Positions 7,499 through 15,564 of a stretch of 64,000 nucleotides of DNA are shown here, piece by piece. Origin of the DNA: JBAZOO01 sp041648735. Lineage in GTDB: Bacteria > Verrucomicrobiota > Lentisphaeria > Oligosphaerales > CAITYL01. The notes below the pieces were generated by a model. The model did no database searches. It was not told the origin of the DNA and worked only from the letters and a program-made list of their open reading frames with translations. How positions within the stretch are numbered: position 1 is the stretch's first letter; each line of letters opens with the position of its first letter. The position numbers were made by a program, and so were the translations under genes. The stretch is taken from the NCBI GenBank assembly GCA_041648735.1, contig JBAZOO010000012.1:32500-96499 (forward strand). Reading direction: 5' to 3'.

Positions 7499-10400
7499 AT
7501 GCCTTCAGCCATGAGCACAAGCCCCAACGGATCCGCCTTTCCCGTCATCCCCGCCGCCGGCGAGGCCGCGGGCGGCTTCACGGTGACCCGGGTCACGCCG
7601 CTGCCGGCGTTGCGCGCCACCGTGGTCGAGGCGCGGCACGACCGCACCGGCGCCCGGCTGCTCCACGTCGCCACCGACGACAGCGAGAACCTCTGTGCCA
7701 TCGGCTTCCGCACGCCGCCAGCCGACGACACCGGCGTGCCGCACATCCTGGAGCATTCCGTGCTTGGCGGCTCGCGCAAGTTCCCGGTGAAGGATCCCTT
7801 CCTGGAAATGCTCAAGCGCAGCATGGCCACCTTCATCAACGCCTTCACCTATTCGGACAAGACGGTCTACCCGGTGTGCAGCACGGTGCCGAAGGACTTC
7901 TTCAACCTGGTCGACGTCTACCTCGATGCGGTCTTCCACCCCACGATCACCCCGGCGACCCTCAAGCAGGAGGGGCACCACCTGGCGCTGGCCGAGCCCG
8001 CCGACCCCGCCAGCCCGCTGGTCATCAAGGGGATCGTCTACAACGAGATGAAGGGCGCCTACTCGGAGCTGGACGCGCTCATCGACCGCGTCTCCACCCA
8101 GATGCTCTTCCCCGACACCCCCTATGGCCGGGACTCCGGCGGCGACCCCGCGGCGATCCCGGCCCTCACCTACGGGCAGTTCCGCGCCTTCCACGACCGC
8201 TACTACCATCCGGCCAACAGCTTCATTGTCCTCTACGGCAACATCCCCACCGGCCGCAGCCTGGAATTCATCGGCGAACGGCTGGCGGAGCTGCCGCCGC
8301 CCCCCGCCGGGCTGGACTCGCGCATCCCCCGCCAGCCCCGCTGGGAGGCGCCCCGCGAGCATCTGGAGCCCTACCCGATCGGCCCCGACGACGACCCCGC
8401 CGGCCAGGCCGCCGTCACCATCGCCTGGCTGGTCGGCGACGCGGCGGCGGTCGAGACCGAGCTGGCCTTCGAGGTGATCGACCAGCTCCTCCTCGGCCAT
8501 GACGGCGCGCCGCTGCACAAGGCGCTCATCGATTCCCGGCTCGGCGAGGACCTGACCGCCGCCGGCTTCAGCCTCGGCACCCTCGAGAGCAGCTTCCACG
8601 TCGGCCTCAAGGGCACCGACCCGGAGAAGAAGGAGGCCATCCTCCAGCTCGTCCTGGCCACCCTGGAGCAGACGGTGCGCGACGGCTTCCCCCCCGAGCG
8701 CGTCGAGGCCGCCTTCCAGCAGCTCGAATACAGCCAGCGCGAGATCAGCAACGCCTATCCGCTGCGCGTCATGAACCGCGTCTACGAAGGCTGGCTCTAT
8801 GACCTCGACCCGCTCACCTACCTGCGCCTGGACGAGGCGCTGGAGCAGCTCCGCCAGCGCTGGCGGCGCGAGCCGGACCTCTTCACCCGCCTGATCGAGG
8901 AGCGGCTGGTGCGCAATCCGCACCGGCTCACCGCCGTCTTCCTGCCGGAGCCCCAGCTCCAGCGGCAGCGGGACGCCGCCTTCGCGGCAACCATGGCCGC
9001 CCGCAAGGCCGCCATGCCCGCGGCGGAGCTGGCGCTGGTCGTGGCCGAGGCCGCCGAGCTGGCCCGCCGCCAGGACGCCCCCAACTCCCCCGAAGCCCTG
9101 GCCACCCTCCCCGTGCTGCACAAGGGCGACCTGCCGCGCCAGCCCAAGGAAATCCCGGCCGAGGTCCAGGAAATCCGCCCCGGGCTGCCGCTCGTCCGCA
9201 CTGGCGTCTTCGCCAACGGCGTCAACTATTTCGTCCTCGCCAGCGACCTCACCGGGCTCCCGGCCGACCTCTGGGACGTGCTCCCGGCCTTCACCGAACT
9301 GTTCAACCGCCTGGGGACGAAGCGCCACAGTTTCGTCGAGGTCGGCGAACGCATCACCGCCTGCACCGGCGGCCTCGGCGCCGCCGCCTTCACCAGCGTC
9401 TACGCCGCCGCGCCGGAGCGGATTTTGCCCTGCTTCTCGGTTTCCTTCAAGGCGCTGGACCGGCGCTACGCCGACGCCCTGGCGATCGTCCGCGAGCTGC
9501 TGCTGGAGCTGGACTTCGCCGACAGCGAGCGGCTGCGCGACCTCGCCAACCAGATGAAGGTCCAGCGGCTCAGCGGGATCATTGACAGCGGCCACTATTT
9601 CAGCCTGCTCCAGGCCGCGCAGGGGCTTTCGCCGCTGGCCGCCCTCAACTGCCGCCTCACCGGCCTGCCGCAGGTCCGCTTCGCCGGGCGCCTGGCCAAG
9701 AACTTCGACGCGGAAATCGCCGGGCTGCGGGAAAAACTCGGCCGCCTCCAGCGCTTCCTCCTTGACGCCGGCCGCTTCCGCGCCGCCTTCACCGGCGGCG
9801 ACGCCGCGGCGGCGGCCACGGCCTCCTGGCTGGCGGAGTTCGCATCCGCCCTGCCGGCCACGCCGCTGCCGCCGCCGGCGACGGAAATCGTGCCGCTGCC
9901 CGCCGGCCTGCCGCCGGCCGTGGGGCTGGCCCACCCCGCCGAGGTCGCCTTCGTCGCCGCCGCCCTGCCGGCGCCGACCGCCGCCGAACCGGCGTTCCCG
10001 GCCTTGCAGGTGTTCAGCAAGATGCTGGCGCTCGGCCACTTGTGGGAGGAGATCCGGGCCAAGGGCGGCGCCTACGGCGGCCTGTGCAGCTACGACCCGA
10101 GCGCCGGCACCTTCGGGCTGATGAGCTACCGCGACCCCAACATCCGCCGCACCCTCGCGGTCTACGACAACCTGCCCGCCGTGGTCCGGGAGATGCCGCT
10201 CGGCGACGCCGAGGTCGAGCGCGGGATCATCTCCGTGGCCAAGGCCGAGGAGGCGCCGATCCGGCCGGGCGCGGCCACCGCCACCGCCCTCTGGCGCCAG
10301 CTTTCCGGGCTCACCCCGGAGCTGCGCCGGGAGCGCTACGAGCGGCTGCTGGCCGTCACCGGCGCCGGCATCCGCCAGGCGGCCCTGGAGATGCTGGAGC

Positions 10401-10513
10401 GTGGCGCGGCGCGCCGGCGGATCTGCGTCCTGGCCGGCAAGCCGATGCTCGACGCCGCCAACGCCCAGCCCGGCCTGCCGCTGGCCATCGAAACCGTGGC
10501 CGACGAGGGGTGA
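7499..10513 (+). CDS. M16C metallopeptidase (insulinase/presequence-protease type)
   Basis: Large zinc peptidase of 1004 aa, the length expected for PreP/Cym1-like proteases that fold two M16 halves into a closed chamber and degrade short unstructured peptides. The inverted zinc motif HILEH occurs at about residues 82-86, and the downstream NEMKGAYSE near 180 supplies the third ligand glutamate. The C-terminal half retains the substrate-closing motif region (GGAYGGLCSYD, SYRDPN). No signal peptide is seen, so it is probably cytosolic. Two starts are possible: ATG 7499 or ATG 7511 (MSTSPNG); the N-terminus does not decide between them. A TATACT box at 7428-7433 may be its -10 element. Confidence 0.92.
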   Translation: MPSAMSTSPNGSAFPVIPAAGEAAGGFTVTRVTPLPALRATVVEARHDRTGARLLHVATDDSENLCAIGFRTPPADDTGVPHILEHSVLGGSRKFPVKDPFLEMLKRSMATFINAFTYSDKTVYPVCSTVPKDFFNLVDVYLDAVFHPTITPATLKQEGHHLALAEPADPASPLVIKGIVYNEMKGAYSELDALIDRVSTQMLFPDTPYGRDSGGDPAAIPALTYGQFRAFHDRYYHPANSFIVLYGNIPTGRSLEFIGERLAELPPPPAGLDSRIPRQPRWEAPREHLEPYPIGPDDDPAGQAAVTIAWLVGDAAAVETELAFEVIDQLLLGHDGAPLHKALIDSRLGEDLTAAGFSLGTLESSFHVGLKGTDPEKKEAILQLVLATLEQTVRDGFPPERVEAAFQQLEYSQREISNAYPLRVMNRVYEGWLYDLDPLTYLRLDEALEQLRQRWRREPDLFTRLIEERLVRNPHRLTAVFLPEPQLQRQRDAAFAATMAARKAAMPAAELALVVAEAAELARRQDAPNSPEALATLPVLHKGDLPRQPKEIPAEVQEIRPGLPLVRTGVFANGVNYFVLASDLTGLPADLWDVLPAFTELFNRLGTKRHSFVEVGERITACTGGLGAAAFTSVYAAAPERILPCFSVSFKALDRRYADALAIVRELLLELDFADSERLRDLANQMKVQRLSGIIDSGHYFSLLQAAQGLSPLAALNCRLTGLPQVRFAGRLAKNFDAEIAGLREKLGRLQRFLLDAGRFRAAFTGGDAAAAATASWLAEFASALPATPLPPPATEIVPLPAGLPPAVGLAHPAEVAFVAAALPAPTAAEPAFPALQVFSKMLALGHLWEEIRAKGGAYGGLCSYDPSAGTFGLMSYRDPNIRRTLAVYDNLPAVVREMPLGDAEVERGIISVAKAEEAPIRPGAATATALWRQLSGLTPELRRERYERLLAVTGAGIRQAALEMLERGAARRRICVLAGKPMLDAANAQPGLPLAIETVADEG

Positions 10514-10515
10514 AA

Positions 10516-10569
10516 AACGGATAGGATTTTGATTTCAGGGGGCGGACCGGACGGGGGGGGGGATAACTC
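10516..10569. repeat. Direct repeat upstream of AAA ATPase cassette (copy A)
   Basis: About 54 bp beginning AACGGATAGGATTTTGATTT, then a CAGGGGGCG-ACCGGACGG core, a G-run and GATAACTC. It matches 11928-11981 at nearly every position apart from the length of the G-run and a few substitutions. The copies bracket the DUF4143 ATPase gene. Confidence 0.75.
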
Positions 10570-10778
10570 ACCCCCACCCGAGGATGTGAGGAAGGCGAAG
10601 GGAGGGGAATTCCGAATGCGTCCGGCGGGATCCGCGCCAACGGTGAAAAGCATGGTTGGGCGTTGTGGTTCGTTAAGTGGCGAGCAGTGTCGGAACCGTC
10701 ACCCTAATTTTAACAATCCACGGCGGCGTGTGAAATTTCTGCATCGGTTGCAGGATTTTCGCGACACGGGGGGAGGGC

Positions 10779-11945
10779 ATGCACAGAAAATCATTCATTC
10801 ATGCGGTGGAGACGGCGCTGAAGCGGGCGCCGGTGGTGGCGTTGCTGGGGCCGCGCCAGGCGGGAAAGACCACGCTTGCCCGTCAAGTGGCGCGTTCCGG
10901 CCGCTTTGCCGGCGATGAAAAGCTGAACTACTTCGACCTCGAAAATCCGGCCCACATTGAACGGCTGGCCACGCCGATGCTGGCGCTGGGCGGGCTCACG
11001 GGACTGGTCGTTATAGACGAAATCCAGCTTCGCCCCGAGTTGTTTCCCGTGCTGCGCGTGCTGGCCGACCGGGAGCAGGATCCAGCACGGTTCCTGATTT
11101 TGGGCAGTGCTTCGCGCGACCTGATCCGGCAGGGCGCGGAGACGTTGGCCGGGCGCATCGAATTCGTGGAGGTAACCCCGTTCCATGCGCGGGAGACCGG
11201 CGCGGAGCAACTCGACACCTTGTGGCTGCGGGGTGGATTCCCCCCGTCATTCCTCGCGGATTCCGAGGAAACGAGCTGGCATTGGCGGGACAATTACCAG
11301 AAGACCTTCCTTGAGCGGGACATTCCGGCGCTGGGCATTCACATCCCGCCGATGACGCTGCGGCGGTTTTGGATGATGCTGGCCCATTACCACGGCCAGC
11401 AGTTCAATGCTTCGGAAATTGGCAAAAGCCTTGGCGTCGCCGACACCACCGCCAGCCGGTATTTGGATATCCTGACAGGAACGTTCATGGCCCGCAGGCT
11501 TTCTCCTTGGTTTGAAAATCTGGGCAAGCGGCAGATCAAGACCCCGAAAATCTACTTTCGCGATTCCGGCATTCTGCACCGGTTGCTGGGCATCCAGGAA
11601 CGTGAGCAGTTGCTGACACATCCCAAGCTGGGGGCATCGTGGGAGGGCTTCGCCTTGGAGCAGGTCATTCGTCTCAGCGGGGTGTCGGAGGAGGAGGCGT
11701 TTTTCTGGGGCGTGCATAACCAGGCCGAACTGGACCTGCTGCTGTTCAACGGCGGGCGGCGTCTCGGCTACGAAGTCAAATATACCGATGCGCCGAAGGT
11801 AACTTCGTCGCAAAAACTGGCATTGGAGTGCCTGGGACTTGAATCCTTGACCATTGTAGTGCCGGGCGATGCGGATTATCCACTGGCCGACAAAATTCAG
11901 GTGCGGGGACTGGGGAATTTAGTGCGTAACGGATCGGGATTTTGA
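10779..11945 (+). CDS. AAA ATPase of the DUF4143 family
   Basis: 388-aa P-loop protein. Walker A is GPRQAGKTT at 24-32 and Walker B LVVIDEIQ at 76-83; the sensor region reads FLILGSASRDLI. A winged-helix-like segment follows (ASEIGKSLGVADTTASRYLD), and the C-terminal DUF4143 region is nuclease-like (GASWEGFALEQVI, ELDLLLFNGGRRLGYEVKYT). Such proteins are widespread, often horizontally transferred and of unproven function; some behave like orphan toxin or mobile-cassette genes. A GGGAGG ribosome site precedes the ATG. The gene is flanked by near-identical 54-bp direct repeats, the second overlapping its stop codon, which fits acquisition or duplication as a cassette. Confidence 0.9.
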   Translation: MHRKSFIHAVETALKRAPVVALLGPRQAGKTTLARQVARSGRFAGDEKLNYFDLENPAHIERLATPMLALGGLTGLVVIDEIQLRPELFPVLRVLADREQDPARFLILGSASRDLIRQGAETLAGRIEFVEVTPFHARETGAEQLDTLWLRGGFPPSFLADSEETSWHWRDNYQKTFLERDIPALGIHIPPMTLRRFWMMLAHYHGQQFNASEIGKSLGVADTTASRYLDILTGTFMARRLSPWFENLGKRQIKTPKIYFRDSGILHRLLGIQEREQLLTHPKLGASWEGFALEQVIRLSGVSEEEAFFWGVHNQAELDLLLFNGGRRLGYEVKYTDAPKVTSSQKLALECLGLESLTIVVPGDADYPLADKIQVRGLGNLVRNGSGF

Positions 11946-11981
11946 TTTCAGGGGGCGAACCGGACGGGGGGGATAATTCCT
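11928..11981. repeat. Direct repeat downstream of AAA ATPase cassette (copy B)
   Basis: Begins AACGGATCGGGATTTTGATT and continues through the same CAGGGGGCG-ACCGGACGG core to GATAATTC. It overlaps the last codons of the ATPase gene. A further fragment of its tail (GGATAATTCACCCGTCCC) recurs at about 12024-12042. Confidence 0.75.
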
Positions 11982-12005
11982 CCATCCCTACGCTTCCCCT
12001 GGGAA

Positions 12006-12025
12006 CGCCGAGCTGAGACTCGGCG
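12006..12025. repeat. Small hairpin CGCCGAG-CTGAGA-CTCGGCG
   Basis: Perfect 7-bp stem with a 6-nt loop in the gap between the ATPase and the hicA remnant. No T-run follows, so it is not an obvious terminator; it resembles a dispersed intergenic hairpin. Confidence 0.5.
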
Positions 12026-12172
12026 GATAATTCACCCGTCCCTTCGCGCCCTCTGTATCGAGAAAAAAGGGTGGAAGCAGAACCATAATCTTGTTTTGTG
12101 TTGCCGAACGTGACTTTTGAGCGGCGGCGAGCGTGCGAGCCGTCGTGCTCCAAAAGCTGGTTCGGCGAGTTG

Positions 12173-12389
12173 TCAAAGATCTCTTGGTGTCAGGCCGGTT
12201 CGGCGTGCGATTCGGGCGAGCATGTGAGGACCAAATTTCTTTGCCGTCATGAAATGCAAAGACGTAATCCGGCCAATCGGGGCGTGACAAGATTCGCTGA
12301 GATGTACCGGCCTGGCGTTTGATTGACCAGCCGATGCGCAATAAAGCCGCCAAAACAAGGCGAGCCTTGCGAGCCGGCCAGTGACTCAT
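12173..12389 (-). pseudogene. hicA: hicA mRNA-interferase toxin, frameshifted
   Basis: The two reading frames together spell a HicA toxin: KARLVLAALLRIGWSIKRQA, RPDWPDYVFAFHDGKEI, then in another frame GPHMLARIARRTGLTPRDL. The span is 217 nt, one more than a multiple of three. The shift lies at the ATTTGG run near 12236 (one extra T). In addition, the position where this subfamily has the catalytic histidine (GSSHRTL-like) reads GTSQRIL, so His appears replaced by Gln. The ATG overlaps the hicB stop (ATGA), the normal coupling for a hicBA pair. The toxin is probably dead; a sequencing error could explain the shift but not the His change. Confidence 0.8.
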
Positions 12390-12586
12390 GCCGGCACCGC
12401 AAACAATTCATCCAGTTCCGGGACGGTTTCGCCATGCTCCAGGCGGTCAGCAATGACACGAAGAGCGATGGTCTCGGCCTTGGAGACGGCATCAGACCTG
12501 CTGTCACCATAGGCCATCACACCGGGCAAATCCGGAATTTCGGCAATCCATCGACCGTCAGATTCTCTTTCGATTTCGATCTTCAT
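12386..12586 (-). CDS. hicB: HicB-family antitoxin
   Basis: 66-aa protein, starting MKIEIERESDGRWIAEIPDL and continuing PGVMAYGDSRSDAVSKAE, the HicB partial RNase-H-like fold. Members neutralise the HicA mRNA interferase; this short form lacks the C-terminal DNA-binding domain found in longer HicB proteins. A GAGGA ribosome site abuts the ATG. It is first in the operon and overlaps the decayed hicA by 4 bp. The antitoxin frame is intact while the toxin is broken. Confidence 0.85.
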   Translation of the reverse strand: MKIEIERESDGRWIAEIPDLPGVMAYGDSRSDAVSKAETIALRVIADRLEHGETVPELDELFAVPA

Positions 12587-13042
12587 TCCTCAAATGCATC
12601 CTTCCACCTTCGTCTTTTCAATCTTTTCGATGGCCGAACTTGTTAGTCAACGGTTTTTCCGGGTTTGCCGGCCGAATCGGACGCGGCGGCGGCTGGCGGC
12701 CCAGCCTCTGCCACAAGCGGGTGGGCCGGCGGTTCCCGCCGTGGCGGGCCAGCAGAAGGGACTGTACCCGCCGCCCGGGGGAAAGCAAGCCACCGGGCAG
12801 GCCAACCCATTGCCTCTTGGTTTTCAGCAGGTTGCCACTAATCTTGGCAGGCCGGCTTGACGTGCGCCACTTCGGATGATAATAATTAATTGGCAATATG
12901 TGCTTGGAGATTTCAGCCAGGGGCAAGGCGTTGGCGCAAGCGCTGGACGGATTCCGCCAGTTCCTCCTGGAGCGTCGTGTGTGCCGGTGTGCTTGGGGAC
13001 AGGAGGGAGGGGCGGCCCGGGTTGGAGTTCAGGCTTCAGCCG
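12587..13042. other. Non-coding stretch in the acquired patch
   Basis: No reading frame here has family resemblance or convincing codon use, although short open frames exist. A promoter-like pair TTGACG (12857-12862) and TAATAA (12880-12885), 17 bp apart and pointing right, is followed by an AT-rich patch, but no gene starts after it before the IS remnant. It may be debris of a lost gene or an unannotated RNA. Confidence 0.4.
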
Positions 13043-13563
13043 GGCTCATCTTCGACACTTTGACGCCCTTTTTGCTGGATTTTGAGCTTGCAGGCGGTGG
13101 AATTTCCGGAAATGTTGTGCCTAAGATTCTTCAATTTTATTAAAAACATGCTTGATGTTTACGTTTATTGTTCTATGATGTTGTGTCAAGATGGAAGGAC
13201 ACATCTTTTTCCGGAAAAAGAAAAGCGGCAAATACGAATATCTGCAACTCGTCGAGGGCGTCCGCGCCGGCGACAAGGTTCGCCAGCGGGTGCTGTTGAC
13301 GCTGGGTACTTGTGAGGGGTGGATCGCCGGTGGCAAGCTGGATTCGCTGTTGGCTTCCGGCGCTCGGTTGAGCGACAAAGGGGCGATGTTTTCCGCAGTG
13401 AAATGCGGGGTTGTGCCGGCAAGGTTTTTCAGGCGGCTGGAGTGGCGGCTCCCCCGACCATCAGATTCGTGTGAAAACCGATTTTGTTGTGCCAACAACT
13501 TTTTGTCGTGTCATAACTCATTGATTATCAAGGAAGTCATTTTTAAAGTGTCGAAGACGAGCC
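13043..13563 (+). mobile_element. Internally deleted IS1634-like insertion sequence
   Basis: A 521-bp element is bounded by 19-bp inverted repeats: left GGCTCATCTTCGACACTTT (13043-13061) and the complement on the right, AAAGTGTCGAAGACGAGCC (13545-13563), one mismatch. Inside, from ATG 13191, comes the N-terminus of an IS1634-type transposase. A C-terminal-looking scrap in another frame ends at a TGA near 13520. Everything between, including the DDE catalytic core, is missing, so the element cannot transpose by itself. I see no clear target-site duplication. Confidence 0.8.
13191..13400 (+). pseudogene. IS1634-type transposase, N-terminal fragment
   Basis: Reads MEGHIFFRKKKSGKYEYLQL, then VEGVRAGDKVRQRVLLTLG and GGKLDSLLASGARLSDKG, the typical start of IS1634-family transposases. 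After about 70 residues the family resemblance ends and the frame continues into unrelated sequence until 13604. The right boundary given is approximate. Confidence 0.75.
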
Positions 13564-13613
13564 AGGATGCACTGCTTGCGGCGAATTTATTTGGGACGGA
13601 GTGAGTGGCGGGC

Positions 13614-15314
13614 ATGAGCGAGGCTGACAACCGGCAGGGGCCGCGGATCGTCTGGCTGGACCTGAACGCGTCGCACGCCCACACCTCCCTGGCGCTGCCG
13701 CTGCTCCACGCGGCCTGCGTCCGGCAGGGCGTGCCCGGCCAGTGGGCGGCGGTGACGGCGACGGCCGCGGAGCCGCCCGGCACCAGCGCCGCCACCGTGG
13801 CCGCCCAAGCGCCGGAGGTGCTGGCCGCCACCGCCTGGCTCTTCACCGTGGACGCGCTGCTGGCGGTGGTGCGCCGGGTCAAGGCCTTGGATCCACGCTG
13901 CCGGGTCATCCTTGGCGGCCCCGAGTTCCTGGGCGACAACCTCCCCTTCCTGCGCCGCGAACCGGCGGTGGACGCCGTGCTGCGCGGCGAGGGGGAGGAG
14001 AGCTTCCCCCGCTGGCTCCGGCATTGGGACAAGCCGGCGCAGTGGCACGACATCCCGGGTCTCTGCTGGCTCGATCCCGCCACCGGCGCTTTTCACGACA
14101 ACGGCCGTGCCGCGCCCGCGGAGTTCGCAGCCCTGCCAGCGCCCTGGGAAAGCCCCTTCTTCGCCTGGGACCGCCCCTTCATCCAGCTCGAAACGGTCCG
14201 CGGCTGCCGGAACCGCTGTGCGTTCTGCACCAGTGGCGGCGACTGGCCGCTGCGGGCGTTGTCCCTGGAGGAAGTCCGCCGCCGGCTCGCCACGGTTCGG
14301 GCCCGCGGCATCCGCGAGGTGCGGCTGCTGGACCGGACTTTCAACGGCGAGCCGCGCCGGGCGCTGGAATTGCTCCGGCTTTTCCAGGCGGAATGCCCCG
14401 AGGCCCGGTTCCATCTGGAGGTGCATCCCGGCCTGCTCACGGCGGAGCTGCGCGCCGCCTTGGCCGCCGCGCCGCCGGGGCGCCTCCACCTCGAAGCGGG
14501 GTTGCAGACGACCCACCCCGCCGCGCTGGCCGCCTGTGGCCGGGCGGGCGAGCTGGAGCGCTGCCGCGAGGGGCTGGCCTTCCTCTGCGGACTCCGCAAT
14601 CTGGAGGTGCATGTGGACTTGCTGGCGGGGCTGCCGGAGCTGCCCTTGGCGCATCTGCTGGCGGATTTGGCCTGGCTCGCGGGGCTGGGGCCGGCGGAAA
14701 TCCAGCTTGAGACGTTGAAAGTCCTGCCCGGCACGGCGTTGCGCGAGGCGGTGCCCCGCCGCGGCCTGGTTTTCGCCCCTGATCCGCCCTACGAGATCCT
14801 GCGGACTCCGCAAATGGCTGCCGCCGAACTACAGGCGGCCCGGCTGCTGTCGCGGGTGGTGGACGGCTTCTACAATGCGCCCCCCTGGCGGCCGGCGGTG
14901 TGTCAGGCCGTGGCGGACTGCGGTGCCGGGTTCCTGCTCGACTTGGTGGCGGAGCTGGAGCGGGCGGGGTGCGCCGGGCAGCCGTTGAGCCTGGAGCGGC
15001 GCGGCCGCTTCCTGCACGCCGTGGCGGCGGCGCGCTGTCCGGCGGCGGCGGCGCGGGTGGAGCTGGAGTGGCTGCGGGCGGGGCTGCCGCCGGCGGGGTG
15101 CCCCGGCGGCCGGCTCCACGCATGGAAAGGTGCGCCGCCGGCCGGGGCGGAGCTGGTCGAGCGGCATCCGGGCTGCGATCCGGCGCGGCTCTCCGGCCAT
15201 GTCCGAGTGTTTTGCCTGGAGCAGGGGGCGGTCCGGCATTGGCTGGCGTTCGACCGGGCCGTGGAACCGACCCGCCCCGTCGCCCGCTGGCGGTGCCCTG
15301 GCGGCGGCAGTTGA
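13614..15314 (+). CDS. Cobalamin-binding-type radical SAM protein (DUF4080-like)
   Basis: 566-aa protein with an N-terminal Rossmann-like B12-binding domain (residues about 10-130, with VILGGPEFLGD and LRGEGEESFPRWL) and a radical SAM barrel whose cluster motif is C198-RNR-C202-AF-C205. The C-terminal 130 residues resemble the DUF4080 tail found in this subgroup. Related enzymes do methylations or rearrangements on varied substrates; the substrate here cannot be read from sequence or neighbours. A GTG at 13605 is an alternative start, but GGAG would then lie only 3 nt away. Two exact copies of the 13-bp near-palindrome lie inside the gene. Confidence 0.87.
   Translation: MSEADNRQGPRIVWLDLNASHAHTSLALPLLHAACVRQGVPGQWAAVTATAAEPPGTSAATVAAQAPEVLAATAWLFTVDALLAVVRRVKALDPRCRVILGGPEFLGDNLPFLRREPAVDAVLRGEGEESFPRWLRHWDKPAQWHDIPGLCWLDPATGAFHDNGRAAPAEFAALPAPWESPFFAWDRPFIQLETVRGCRNRCAFCTSGGDWPLRALSLEEVRRRLATVRARGIREVRLLDRTFNGEPRRALELLRLFQAECPEARFHLEVHPGLLTAELRAALAAAPPGRLHLEAGLQTTHPAALAACGRAGELERCREGLAFLCGLRNLEVHVDLLAGLPELPLAHLLADLAWLAGLGPAEIQLETLKVLPGTALREAVPRRGLVFAPDPPYEILRTPQMAAAELQAARLLSRVVDGFYNAPPWRPAVCQAVADCGAGFLLDLVAELERAGCAGQPLSLERRGRFLHAVAAARCPAAAARVELEWLRAGLPPAGCPGGRLHAWKGAPPAGAELVERHPGCDPARLSGHVRVFCLEQGAVRHWLAFDRAVEPTRPVARWRCPGGGS
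14586..14598. repeat. Near-palindrome TGCGGACTCCGCA, copy 7
   Basis: Exact copy inside the radical SAM gene, read as Cys-Gly-Leu-Arg. Confidence 0.75.
14800..14812. repeat. Near-palindrome TGCGGACTCCGCA, copy 8
   Basis: Exact copy inside the radical SAM gene, in a different frame from copy 7 (Leu-Arg-Thr-Pro-Gln). Confidence 0.75.
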
Positions 15315-15394
15315 GTGCAGGGCGGGCCGGGGGGGGCAGTTTCCCCTTTTCCCAATCCAAGCATGTCGGCGAGCGCCGCGAAGCGGCACGGGTT

Positions 15395-15466
15395 GCGGAG
15401 CGAGGACGCTCCGCCTACTTTCTTCCTAACGCCCGCGGAAGTAGGTGGCACCGTCCTCGGTGCCAC
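15395..15466. repeat. REP/BIME-like pair of inverted hairpins
   Basis: Two inverted units. The first is a perfect hairpin GCGGAGCG-AGGA-CGCTCCGC followed by CCTACTT. The second is AAGTAGG followed by a perfect hairpin GTGGCACCG-TCCT-CGGTGCCAC. Read on the same strand, both units have loop core CGAGGACG and tail CCTACTT, but their stems differ with compensating changes on both sides. That pattern is typical of REP-like mobile palindromes. It sits between two convergent genes. Confidence 0.8.
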
Positions 15467-15564
15467 AACCAAAACGTGCCGGTTCCGGCGAAAATCGGCC
15501 AGCTTGCAAGACGTGCGCCTTGGGGACGGCAGCCGGCGGGCCGGAACAAGAGCGGGGCGCGGGG

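Noticed and set aside
7505..10039. 844-codon minus-strand frame opposite the M16 peptidase
   Set aside because: Mirror of a strongly conserved peptidase; composition is a shadow artefact.
12618..12926. Possible small genes on both strands in the acquired patch
   Set aside because: Short, no ribosome site, no family resemblance; treated as non-coding.
13400..13604. Continuation of the transposase frame to 13604 as a 137-aa protein
   Set aside because: Family resemblance stops near codon 70 and the frame crosses the right inverted repeat of the element; it is debris.
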